Shown: positions 22,182 to 32,675 of the stretch, one piece after another | Layout of the letters: each line of letters starts with the position of its first letter | Numbering within the stretch: the first letter of the stretch is position 1 | NCBI RefSeq assembly: GCF_000237925.1 | Contig: NW_017385999.1 | Location: forward strand, 682,001-746,000 | Length of the DNA stretch: 64,000 nt | Direction of reading: 5' to 3' | Source of the DNA: Schistosoma mansoni | Lineage: Eukaryota > Platyhelminthes > Trematoda > Strigeidida > Schistosomatidae | Program-made: the position numbers and the translations under genes | The notes under the pieces: generated by a model | What the model saw: the letters and a program-made list of their open reading frames with translations, nothing else | What the model was told of the DNA's origin: nothing | The model's database searches: none

Positions 22182-24749
22182 AACCTACTCAATGTCATTT
22201 TGATTACTTTTCGTCAAAACATGCAATCTGCTTTGGTATATAATAATAATTTGTGGTATTGTATGAGATCAAATACTAGTTTCCTGTATTAGATATAGTG
22301 TAAAAATTGGTGAATGTTGTAAATAGGAGAGTCTACAGTTAGGTATTCGTACGATTAACAGTTTTCCGTATTTATATCATGTTAGTCTAGTGGAGCTTGT
22401 GACCTTTCAACCACTCGGCCAAAAGATAGGATACTGTAACTTACGAGTGAATTTGACCAGCCCTCACATATTACGTGCTGTTAATGCTATAAGGACTTAT
22501 AAGTGTTTGTTGAATTTCAATTTTAGTTCATTAGTATTTAATAACAAGACTAAAGAGTGATTGTGAAGCAGTCTGGGCGGTCCTTTCAGATGAAAAATAA
22601 ATTAAGAGTTAGGACTTGAGTAAAAAACATTAAAGCTGGACTTAAATGATTCTCAGGTAAAATATAATTGATTTAGAGTGAACATATATTTTGGAGATAC
22701 TCAGCTCAATATTATGAAGAATCGACCTGGTTACTTCAGATATCATATAGTAAGAGAGCTTTGTACTCTGTTCGTTTCTTTTGTTACACTGTTTTAGTCG
22801 TTATCTTGCTTTGATCCCAGTCAAATTAGTTCTCAAAAGGTTTTGTGAGGTATTTGGATTAGTTCGTTAAAGCGTGTATCTAGTTAGTCATTCACTCTGA
22901 AATATTCCGTTTTTGCTTAGCGTAATTTCTATAGAACGTCTATGTAGGTTAGCTATATACAAAATTTTGTGTTCAATTCGAAAAACGAGACAGTTTGTCT
23001 CTTGTTTCGGACTTTAAAAGTATCCGTGTCATCCACCTAGTCCTATAGACTAGAAACGCATAATTGTGATAGGAAATTCAGTAGTCAATCATACAACGGG
23101 ATTCATTGGACATTTTGGATTTTTCAAATCTAAATAAAGCAAGTAGTGTCAGACTAAATGTACTTCAAAGACTGCATTTAAAATCGCTTCTAAATATGGA
23201 ACACTAAAAAACTAACAAGCGTCTAATTAGAGATTAACCGATGACTGTTGCTCAGTACACTCGGCTTGTAATAAGAAGTGGGTTATTTTATGGTGTAGGT
23301 TGATAGGTACGAAACAAAATAGCTACTTCCCATGTACGTAATTTTTCCATTTTACTTCTGAGTTGCCAAGGTGTTGGTGTAAAGCAGTTCCAGGTTATGA
23401 CATTGCATTTTACAGATGATACACCTTTATCAGAATAACCAATTAGAGAAGTAAGTCCCCAACAGTCGGCATCTTCACCTACTATGTCCAAACTGTTTAC
23501 CAATGTGCGAATATACTCAAATAAAAAGTGTTGGAACTAGTAAAGATACTATTCTTATAGAATTCCAACGTGGTGGTTAGCCGTACACACCTTCATAAGA
23601 GTACAACTCCATGGCACTACCTATTGGCTGCGAGTTATACGTTGTTTTTAGGTCCATCTACTTTTGATCAGATAAATGATCTAAAATCTGAGGAATTTAT
23701 TAATACATGCTTGAAGCCCATCTCATTATGTTGTGCTCCAACTAACACGGGTTTGTGATGCTAGAAATAGTTATCTGAAGATAATTCATAACTCAAACCA
23801 AGTAAGACCCGAATACTTCTGATTTATAAATCCCAGCAAGTATGTAAATTTAACCATAAATTTAAGAACACCATACTTGAAGCCCATCAAATTCGTGCTT
23901 GTTTGTTTCATTTGTAGCAGCCTTCTTAACCTCAGCAGGAGTTGGAGGCTTGACTGTAGTCAAATCTTAGGTAATTGAAGTGTAGCGAAAAGTAACTCAC
24001 TACCGAGTGCTTGAATATGAACCATATTACAAGTGAAGGCTAATGATACTATCCAGTCAAATCAGGGTAGGTGGGGTGTTGTTTGGACGCCCTGACCACT
24101 GAGTGCTAAATGAAGTGTAACTTTAGGTTTACCTCTGTATATTTAACTATGATAAACGTCAAACAGCCTATTTCAATATTCCAGTCAAGCTTCAGTTGAG
24201 TGGTATCTAGAGAAGGATAACAGTGAGCCACAGAAGAGTTTTTGTAATCCCTAAAACCTGTCTCTACTGATCTCTTCTTTGAGTGGGAAGACGCTAGCTA
24301 TAAATGTCGGACAGCCAACCACGATGACAGAAAAATGGAACTACAGACAAGGTTATTATTATTTATCCTCCAATGACATAAGTTAAATCGATCCTGTGTG
24401 ACAGAAATTCAGTCTTAGATCGAGTAGCCGAAAGATAGCGTTTTTGACTGTATCAATGGTCTAAAATAGTTTGAGTCCACGGAAAACAATCGTCTTATCG
24501 AAGGTTATGGCCAAGCTATAATAATGAGCTTCGACCAGCAAGAATAGCTTTTTGATGAATGCTAACAACTATTACAGTGTTTTGTGCAGTGTTCGAATTC
24601 TAAGTATAAAGCAGGTGACCAACCATTAAAAAACAAACACGTATGTATTTACAATTTTTCAAAATATGCTCATAATACAATTTTATACCACCATTTCATT
24701 GTTACAAAGAGTCGTTTAGAACAAGGAAGAGGTGTGTAAATTTACTCAT
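22182..24749. other. Intergenic region with unassigned frames and decayed repeats
   Basis: No supported gene was found between the HEAT gene and the minus-strand exon at 24750. A minus-strand frame at 23288-23540 contains VNSLDIVGEDADCWGLTS, which faintly recalls SPRY domains, but no splice sites or other domain blocks support it. Near 24160-24260 a stretch resembles the region after the RT fingers of the EN-RT family (compare 18205-18270), very diverged. Confidence 0.35.
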
Positions 24750-25023
24750 TTATTGCGAATCATGGGTGCGAATTTCGACGGGATTAGACGTACTAGAATA
24801 CAAGGGTAGCATATTTGCAGACTCCGTGGCTCTAAGAGCTTCCCTCAGGAACTGTAAACATTCTAATTTTTCGGTAGATTCAATATCTTGCCGTGAGATT
24901 TTTGAAATGGATTGTTCTAGAATGTTTAAAACCGGTTCTAATAAATCTCGTTGTTCTTTAACACAAACTTTGAATTCCACATCTTGTTTCACCAAACATT
25001 GCATAACATTCCACATAAAATCC
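24750..25023 (-). CDS. Terminal exon of an unidentified minus-strand gene
   Basis: A strong acceptor on the minus strand (pyrimidine-rich ttatttttttcaaaatcag) ends at 25024. After one base the frame reads DFMWNVMQCLVKQDVEFKVC and continues about 90 residues to a stop at 24750-24752. The sequence is helical and charged, with LLEPVLNILEQS, STEKLECLQFLREALRATES and a C-terminal NPVEIRTHDSQ. I do not recognise the family; a HEAT/ARM-like helical C-terminus is possible. Upstream exons were not found; the sequence immediately upstream holds an RTE insertion (25130-26720), and then the PTCD3 gene on the same strand. It may be an exon of a gene with widely spaced exons or an alternative last exon. 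Confidence 0.45.
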
Positions 25024-25129
25024 CTGATTTTGAAAAAAATAAAAATAAGCAAATTTCAGTATACAATCAGAATACCAGTAACAAGATAACAAATGTTCAT
25101 CATTAAAATAAAATGATAAGTCCGTCTGG

Positions 25130-26720
25130 AGCCCTTTTAGGGTTAGTGTCAGTTCCAAGCCGTAGCAGAAGGGTTAGTAAACTCACCCTGTGGGAAGAAA
25201 CCTTGCTGCGAAAAAACGCTAATCAATAAGATCATCTAAACCATCTGAACTGGGAGTTGAAGGATCTTCATTTAGAATGCTTACGATGTCTTGTGGTGAA
25301 AGCCGAGATTCTTCGGGAACCATGAACCTGTTGCCCCTCCTGACAATCAGAGTAACAATTGACATAGATATATGGAATGTCTGCGCGATATAGGAGACCG
25401 CGAAGATCATTCAAATAACTGTGGAAATGAGAAGATACAACGTGGCCCTGCTTGGAATCAGTGGACACAAGCTGGACAGAAAATACTAGCTTCGGGACAG
25501 GTGTCGTCGTGATCGAGAAAATTTCTCACATACTCAAGGAGTTGCACTGATGTCACCCAAAGAAGCAAGAAAAACACTTGTAGAACGGGAACTTTATGGC
25601 TCCAAGATCAACAAAGGATCCTTCAAAACAAGGAAGGGATTATGTTGAATGTTATCGAGTGCTACTTGCACACGAATGAGAGCAGTGGAGATTATAAAGA
25701 TCAGTTTTATTAGACGGTAACGCTCTGTAGAGAACTATCCAGGAAAAAGACGACCTTCCTGATGGGAGATCTAGATGCCAAGGTCAGAATGGATAACACC
25801 GTGTATGACGACACCATGGGACAAAATGGACTGGGGGAAAGGAACGAAAATGGTGAGACATTTGCAAATTTATGTGCTTTTAATAAAATGGTTATAGGTG
25901 GAATCATATTCCGCCACAAACGCATACACAAGACCACACGAAAAAAGGCGTTGGAGGTGGATAAGATACATTTTACTGAAATCCCTAAACTGCATCACGA
26001 GGCAAACCCTAACCTGGAATCTACAAGGCGAAAGAAAAAGAGGGAGACCAAAGAAACCATTGAGCCGGGAGTCGGAGGCAGACATTAAAAGAGTAAGCGA
26101 TTCCCCCGAATGCCCTGGTACGGCCGAGAGTGGGGAAAGTCTGCTCTCCCTCTCGAAATGCTCTCATATGGCCACGCGAATATATAACCTCTGCCAGGGA
26201 AGTCCTACTCACTGCCTTCTCGTGACGGGGGTGTTGTTCAAAAAAGTGAGAGGACGAAAAGCGAATGTCCGGCGCTTTAACCGGGTTGGTGGATGTGGAG
26301 GATCCACCTATTGGAGTTGGAAAACCCTGATTCCAAACCAATGGTGCACATGGGCTCCAGTATCCTGATGGAACGAATGGCGTATGAACCTGTTGTTGGT
26401 GACCGGCTACCATGGGACTGTATCTCCTCACGATGCTCCACTGCCTTGTGGACTAGACCTTTAGGTCAAAGGCTCCGGGTGTGGTCCCCTAAGAAAACCA
26501 CCTGCTTCAGTCTGGGCACCTGGGCAGTATCACAGCCCTCACACAAATCGAATGAGATTTGTGAGGCGCATATTTATCTGGTGCTTCCTTGTACCAATAT
26601 TTATGTTTAAATAATAATAATAATAAGCGACACTTCGAAAAAACTGGAAAAGAAAGGTCAGGACAAGGGTTGGTTGGAGAATCCTGGTGAGATGCTTATG
26701 CTCAACAACTGGTAACAAGT
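25130..26720 (+). mobile_element. RTE retrotransposon with internal deletion, carrying a SINE-like insert
   Basis: Plus-strand leader and endonuclease pieces run from about 25130 to 25940 with many frameshifts (visible: WSARYRRPRRSFK-like start region, LMGDLDAKVRMDN at 25759-25800, NGETFANLCAFNKMVIGG at 25849-25905). At about 25945 the sequence jumps straight to the C-terminal block WRWIRYILLKSLNCITRQTLTWN and GRPKKPLSRESEADIKR, so the whole RT core is deleted. The 3' end resumes after the SINE-like insert at 26631 (cagga..gggttggttggagaatc) and finishes with the gtaagtaagta tail near 26720. Confidence 0.8.
26101..26623 (+). repeat. Complete 523-bp SINE-like element nested in the RTE copy
   Basis: The insert interrupts the RTE 3' region and is flanked by identical taagcga copies at 26094-26100 and 26624-26630. 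Removing it restores the RTE sequence. It begins ttcccccgaatgccctgg, contains no real ORF, carries a short palindrome around 26545-26575 (acacaaatcgaatgagattt) and ends in a gtttaaataataataataa tail. Short duplications and a 3' simple repeat show target-primed retroposition. Truncated relatives lie at 6121-6250, 11255-11573 and 60147-60267. No clear tRNA-like box A/box B pair was found at its 5' end, so it could also be a non-autonomous LINE derivative. Confidence 0.82.
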
Positions 26721-27294
26721 GTAAGTAAGTAAAAATAACGTGACATATCAGATTACCATGGATTAGAACTCTTTTTAATGATTCGAATCATTTCTATTAT
26801 AGCAATTCTTCCATCATTCTATCGTTCAGAGCTTATCTGTGAATTTTAAAAATAGTTAACGATTATTTATTTTGCAATTTCATACAATTTAGATGACAGC
26901 TTAATTACGTCTGTTACTACCTTAGATTTAAGAGTTATGCATTATGCAATGGACTAAAAAAAACATCGTTTTATTTTCTATGGTGGTTGACAATCCATAA
27001 TGATTATCGCAATCTTTTCAGGTAATTCAAATTCACTAACTAATGAATAAATTTCGATCTATACAAAATTGTACATTAGAAATTAGTGTATTAATTCACT
27101 TCATAATTATTACAAGACATGATGGTATAAATGTATCTATTATCCTTCCAAAAGTCATTACAAAGAATTTAATACTGACGAAAGTCTATTTCAAATCAAA
27201 ATCACAGAGGGATAATCAATTGGAAGTTACTGCAAAACAATTCCAGTATGAAGTTGAACATTTTAATAAAGCGATCACTATTAAAAATAAACAT
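26721..27294. other. AT-rich spacer, 3' flank of the PTCD3-like gene
   Basis: The sequence is strongly AT-rich and has no supported exon on either strand. It lies directly 3' of the minus-strand PTCD3 stop codon and probably contains its 3' untranslated region. The plus-strand frame at 27043-27306 is a shadow of this. Confidence 0.5.
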
Positions 27295-30200
27295 TTAATA
27301 GGATGAAATAAAATAATCAACATACAGTTGTATAAAATCATCTTCTTTCAATAAAATATATAATCCTTTTGTTGCCCATTCCCAGGTTATCATATTATGA
27401 CTATCAGCATAACTAAACCAATCATATAATGTATTAACTAATTTTGTTTTCCATGTTAAGTATTCTTCACGATTAGTTTTATTATTACTATTATATTCAA
27501 CAGATAATTGATCAAAAATTGGGAAACATAATTTTGTACTCTCGATTATCATAAATTTAACAAGTTTGTCGTATTTTTTCACAGTTGATTGATCGATTTT
27601 TAATCTATTGACATCATAATGAGATCCAGTAGTTGTAGAAACATCATTGATTGTCTTTATTAAATTATCTGATCTTTTTAAAGCATTTATTATTTTCATA
27701 GACATTTCTAATGCATCCTTTGGATTAATAGTAGCCCATTTGTACACTATATGTGTTATCCGTTCAATGATGTTTGGATTAACACGTAAATAATGAGAGA
27801 ATTCAATATTCAACAAATCATCTAATATTCTACATAAGTAACTATATGTGGTTAATTTTATTGAATGAATATGTTGTTGATTATATGTTTTTTTTCTTGA
27901 AGGGATTTTTAGTTTTTGTACAGTATAACTATCGCATAAACGTAATATTCGGTCATAATTTCTGACTAAAGTTGCCAGTAAATTGTTTGACGGTAAAACC
28001 ACATCAAAATACTGACAATAAGTTGTATTAAAACGTTGAATTAATTGATTAAATTCATTTAAATCAGATTCATTAAGCTGAATCATTAATTTACAATAAT
28101 CATGTAAATAACTTCGTTTCATTCGAATATTAGGCAATAAAAATGTTCTATCTTCATGATGAATTAATAAATTATGGATTTTTTGACCTAATTTTACATT
28201 TAATTCATTCATTGCACATTTCATTGCTATTGGAAAAAACATATAATCATCTATTGTCCATGCATCGAAACGTTGAGGTGATCGGCCTATACCAGAATTA
28301 TTATTATTAAAATAGATTTCTATTTCATTTAATAATTCATTCAATAGATTAGAACAAGTATATGATGAATAATCAGTATGATCATTGACCAAATTATTAT
28401 TATTATTCTGTTTATTTATCATGGATCTAGTTATTGTCGATGTGGAAGATCGATTTAGAGGTGCTGGTGTTTCGTTAATTAAAAACAACAAATTAGCTAA
28501 TGTACCAAGTTCAGGTTTAAAATTTAATCGTTTTAATTCATTTAATAAGCCTAAACCTATTGAAACATAATTTTCATCAGATAAATGTAATGTTGATGAC
28601 ATTGAATATTTCATTTTAGCACTTGCATGTGCAAGTGTATAAAGAATATTAGTAAAAATTGAAATATTTATTGGATCTCCACATGTTTTCACATGTTCTA
28701 AAATATTTACAATTACATTCCAAAGTTTTTCTTCACCTCTCATTACAATTGTTAATTGATGTAGAGAACGAATTAATTGATTGTAAGTGGCTAGATCAAG
28801 ATATTTATCGTCATGTTTTGATTCCCATACAAGTTTAGTCAATTCGAAAGCACGATCAGCATTACCAAATCTAGCTGCACCACGAATCATACTTCGATAA
28901 CCTGCTGGAGTATTGAGAATGTTATATTCTTTATGAAACAATTTCTCTGCAGGTGTATCTAAATCCCAATTATTAGATTCTTCTACTAATGATATGGAGT
29001 CCCCTGTAAACTCATCGTTGATTTCGTCATTTGTTGTATTTTCCAACTCGTTTCGATTGGTTATTATTTGTTTATCATGATTAGATGTAGTAGTAATATC
29101 AAAACGGTGAGTTATATAGATTTCATCTGGATCTGGAAGATTACTCCAATTATAATTATTTAGTAATACATGGGAATGAAATCCACCTCGACCACCATTT
29201 GTAACACATAAAAGGTCAAGCAAACGATGCAAAGTATTCGATGTCCATTTGTAATCCTAATATATGCATAAAAAATATAAATAACATGAGAACCATACGG
29301 AAAATTATAACACAAAAAAAGTAAATAACCTTATAGTATATGATTTCGAGAAATATTTAATTGGAATGTACCTTTTAAGTTACTGATTTGTTTACTTTTG
29401 TAGTATATATGAGATTTGCTAAATTAGTATAAGTGTTAAACTTGTGCTAGATAAACGCTCAAAGGCTATTGTTAGTATAATACTTTAATCTTACTATATT
29501 AATATACTTTACACTCTTGCATTATCCTAGTAACAGATATACTAATGTAACCCATCCCCTCCAATGCCAGAAGGATGATGAAGGAGCAGAAACCACTTCG
29601 GTATCTCCCCTAAGTCAGCTTAGCGATATGTTTTAAAAAGAAATAGATAAAACCAGGTCAGTAAGCAATCTGAGTGGTAGGTATCATCAAAAGAAGTTAG
29701 AATTTAAAAACTTGTTGAAATACTTTGTACAATCAGAGAACAGATCGCTTGAAAACTGAAGCAGTGAAGTTCGCTTCGAAATTAAGAACCAAGGTGGTTT
29801 TACAATCAATGACAACGGGTTAGAGGTTGTAGTGCTTAACTTTTAAGCAATACGTTGGACATCTGAATATCGTACTGTTTAATTTAGTTTGGACAGTTGG
29901 GTAGTGTCAATGATCCCTAAAAAGTAATGCGAATCAACGCCTAGTACATAAACTTACATTTGGCAAATGAGCTGTATTTACGAGTAAATCATAGAAGTAT
30001 GTATATTTATTTCCGAAAAGATGGAATGTGTCTAACAGTGCAATTTAGGACGTACTTTTCGTCCTATTTTGCATTAATTACTGGGTGCATTCGCGTTCTC
30101 GTGTTGATGTTCACATTGAAACGCAAACTCAATACCATTTGCTTTGAATGCCTGACGCTTTGTTTACTGAGCCATTGAATCCAAGTAGTCACAGGCTTTT

Positions 30201-31289
30201 ACAGCAGGGATGAGTTTACTATTTACTTGTAAGTGCTTATATCTTCTCATTGTTGATGTTAAGGAGTGAAAATCAACAACAGGAAGGTTCAAACTTTATA
30301 AATTATGTATATTAATTTTGTTGCCGTGATACACACACTTACAGGAGCTATCTCTTTATATAATTTCCACGAATGTTCAGGAGCAAGAAGTAAAATCAAC
30401 CGATCCATAGCTTCATCATTGCTTAATGATCCTTCAACAGCACGCTTCAAAATATTATCAGGAGTTTGTATAGGTATCCATCGACTAATAAGTGGAGCCT
30501 GCAAACGAAAAGAATATCAATTCAAAAATGAATTATTTTAGCTGATGATACAGCGCAAATCAATCTTAGTAAAAATTACGGACAACAGAACTTGCAAATA
30601 TTTTCCTAACAAAAAACTAATAAAGAACTGGTATATTTATTTTTATTCAACATCACAACAAAAATTAACAGTTTGCTAGAATTAGGATGAATAACAATAC
30701 TTCAGCATGTTCAAAATTAATGAGTGAACCTCTAACCTGGTGGAAAATAGATGAAAATTTACCATCGACTGAGTATAACTGAGAGAATCACAGTTCGAGG
30801 ATACACTGAATTTCAACTACGATACATTGTTGATGTTAGTTTTAATATATAAACCATAGATTCTATAAAATACAAATACTCATCAAGTTTATCTTTCGTG
30901 AAATTACTAGATATAGAAATGAAAAAGATCATCTTACTTACTTCTGTACCTAAAGCTGTAATATCATTTGGAAAAAAATCTCTGGCAGATACTCTTGCGG
31001 CTAAACGACCTTTAGCTTTTGACAACATACAAAGACGTGTTCTTGCGGTCGGTAAACGACTAAAATCTGGACCTAAATCGAAAATTGGAGCTTCTGGAAC
31101 AGGTTGCACACATGAAATTAATGCACGTATAACAGAAGTAGAATTCCTGTAGCGTTTCAAAGGTGGGTTCACATCAAGTGAATTCTTTTCTTCCTTCAAA
31201 TTTAAGGATGATAACTTGGGAAAATAGGTTTTAAATAGGGAATTTCTTGTAATTGATGATGCATGAGTTATGCAAGAGTAACGTAACAT
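27295..31289 (-). CDS. PTCD3: PTCD3 (mS39), mitochondrial small-subunit PPR protein
   Basis: Three minus-strand exons, 31289-30942, 30498-30343 and 29256-27295, join in phase 0 to an 821-residue protein. The family binds 12S rRNA and is part of the mitoribosome small subunit at the mRNA entry side. The N-terminus MLRYSCITHASSITRNSLFK is basic and hydroxylated, without acidic residues, as for a matrix targeting peptide. Family landmarks are WIPIQTPDNILKRAVEGSL, HSWKLYKEIAPDYKW, TLHRLLDLLC and the PPR-type block YRSMIRGAARFGNADRAFEL, followed by further helical pairs (DLATYNQLIRSLHQL, NISIFTNILYTLAHA). The third exon is rich in Asn and Ser runs, common in schistosome proteins, which explains a length somewhat above the vertebrate protein. 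The stop is TAA at 27295-27297. The exact C-terminus is poorly conserved. Confidence 0.88.
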
Positions 31290-31318
31290 ATCTGTGTACC
31301 TATAGAGAAACAAATAAT
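31290..31318 (-). promoter_or_regulatory. Splice acceptor just upstream of the PTCD3 start
   Basis: On the minus strand a pyrimidine tract tatttgtttctctatag ends at 31300, and the ATG follows only 10 bases later. Such a short leader suggests either a 5'-UTR intron or addition of the schistosome spliced leader. A leader-derived AUG would be out of frame here, so the internal ATG at 31289 should be the start. Confidence 0.5.
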
Positions 31319-32675
31319 ACAATAGGGTGATGTGTAATAAAGGCTCGAATATACAAATGAATAAATGTCTGTAAATAAAGATACATGTTCTCATTTAATC
31401 GACTACATAAACGTAGTCCAAGAGTTACACAAACTAACAACTTATACAGTTGGTTAACGGATAAATGATTATATTTACTTAATTCTGACCATTAAAACAA
31501 TGTCGCAATATCGTCTTTGGGCATCAAGCTAATTTGTATTATTTTATTCGACAAATCGGTAAATTGTAATCATCTAGGTAATTTATGTTTCTAATAATAA
31601 TAATGTACAGAATCATGGTATTATAATTAGAAATTTGAGGAAAGAATAACTCCACATGATCAGCTGCTAATAAACTCCGGTATAGTACAAATTCAAAAAT
31701 TCTCGCCCTACAAATAATCTGCTAACGGATGATTTATGTGAAGTTGTAATGATTAGTTTACAATCACATAACAATTGGTATCAACAATGCTTCTTCAAAA
31801 TAACACACCATTGTTAATGAGATGCGTTGTGAAAATTAGTTTGGATTGTAAATCGTATTCATCACAGATTGGCAGCTAGAACACTATCGAAAACTGTTTT
31901 ATTCTATTATGAGATCCCTTATCATTGTGTGCTAAAGGTTTTCAAAACAGTCTTAAATGAACTTAATCCGTAAAGAATACTACTTGCGCATAACAAGTAA
32001 ATATTAAAGATATAGATTTTTGAATTGAATTATTTGTTTATTCAATACACAGAAATCAAAATACAGTGGACTTATACATCTAAAAAAGTGTATTATTCAA
32101 CTCATCAATACATAAAGATAGTTTCCACTATAAACTTATAATAATGGAAGAATCTGTTTGCGACTTCTTCTGTACAATGCTTATGCGGGAATCCTCGAAA
32201 CAAAATGAGTATATTATCATCAGTGAGTTCTAGTATAATGATATTGTCCTTTTTAAGTTTTAACTAACTACTAGTACACCGCAGGCTGTATTAAGACGGA
32301 CGATGGTAATTCAATGCAAATTGTTCACCAATGGAAAACACGCTCTTTACTGATTCTTTGAACTAACGATTATTTCCTAAGAAAAAAACAACCTCTAAAT
32401 TAACTAATTCTTTAGAAGTGTACACCTTGTTACAGGAATTTATTCCCAAAACATACAAAACAAGTATTTACTATCAGGATTCACAATATCATCATAACAG
32501 TTAAACTGGTAAGCAGTTATTTTAATAATAATAATGACAGTGAAAATATCTAGAAGAAACACGTTACAAAAATATGTTTGACAGAGAACAAGGAATAAAG
32601 ATAATCATCTTAGTAGTATAAACAATGAAATGCACAAACAGAAAAATGTGCATATTATTATTTCTATTCGTATCA
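31319..32675. other. Intergenic spacer between the MSL3-like and PTCD3 genes
   Basis: This is AT-rich sequence without a recognisable exon. It should hold the 3' untranslated region of the MSL3-like gene (both genes are on the minus strand). Its length of about 1.36 kb argues against a tightly spaced polycistron. Confidence 0.5.

Noticed and set aside
22385-22440. Minus-strand ggccgagtggttgaaagg, like a Ser/Leu tRNA D-arm
   Set aside because: No box B or acceptor stem downstream; not a tRNA gene, at best a SINE head.
23288-23540. SPRY-like exon (VGEDADCWGL)
   Set aside because: Similarity is limited to a few residues, no splice acceptor precedes it, and no flanking domain is visible.
23570-23758. 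62-codon plus-strand frame
   Set aside because: No recognisable domain or splice signals; listed only as part of an unassigned intergenic stretch.
26021-26431. 136-codon minus-strand frame
   Set aside because: It lies inside the non-coding SINE-like repeat and shows no domain; other copies do not keep it open.
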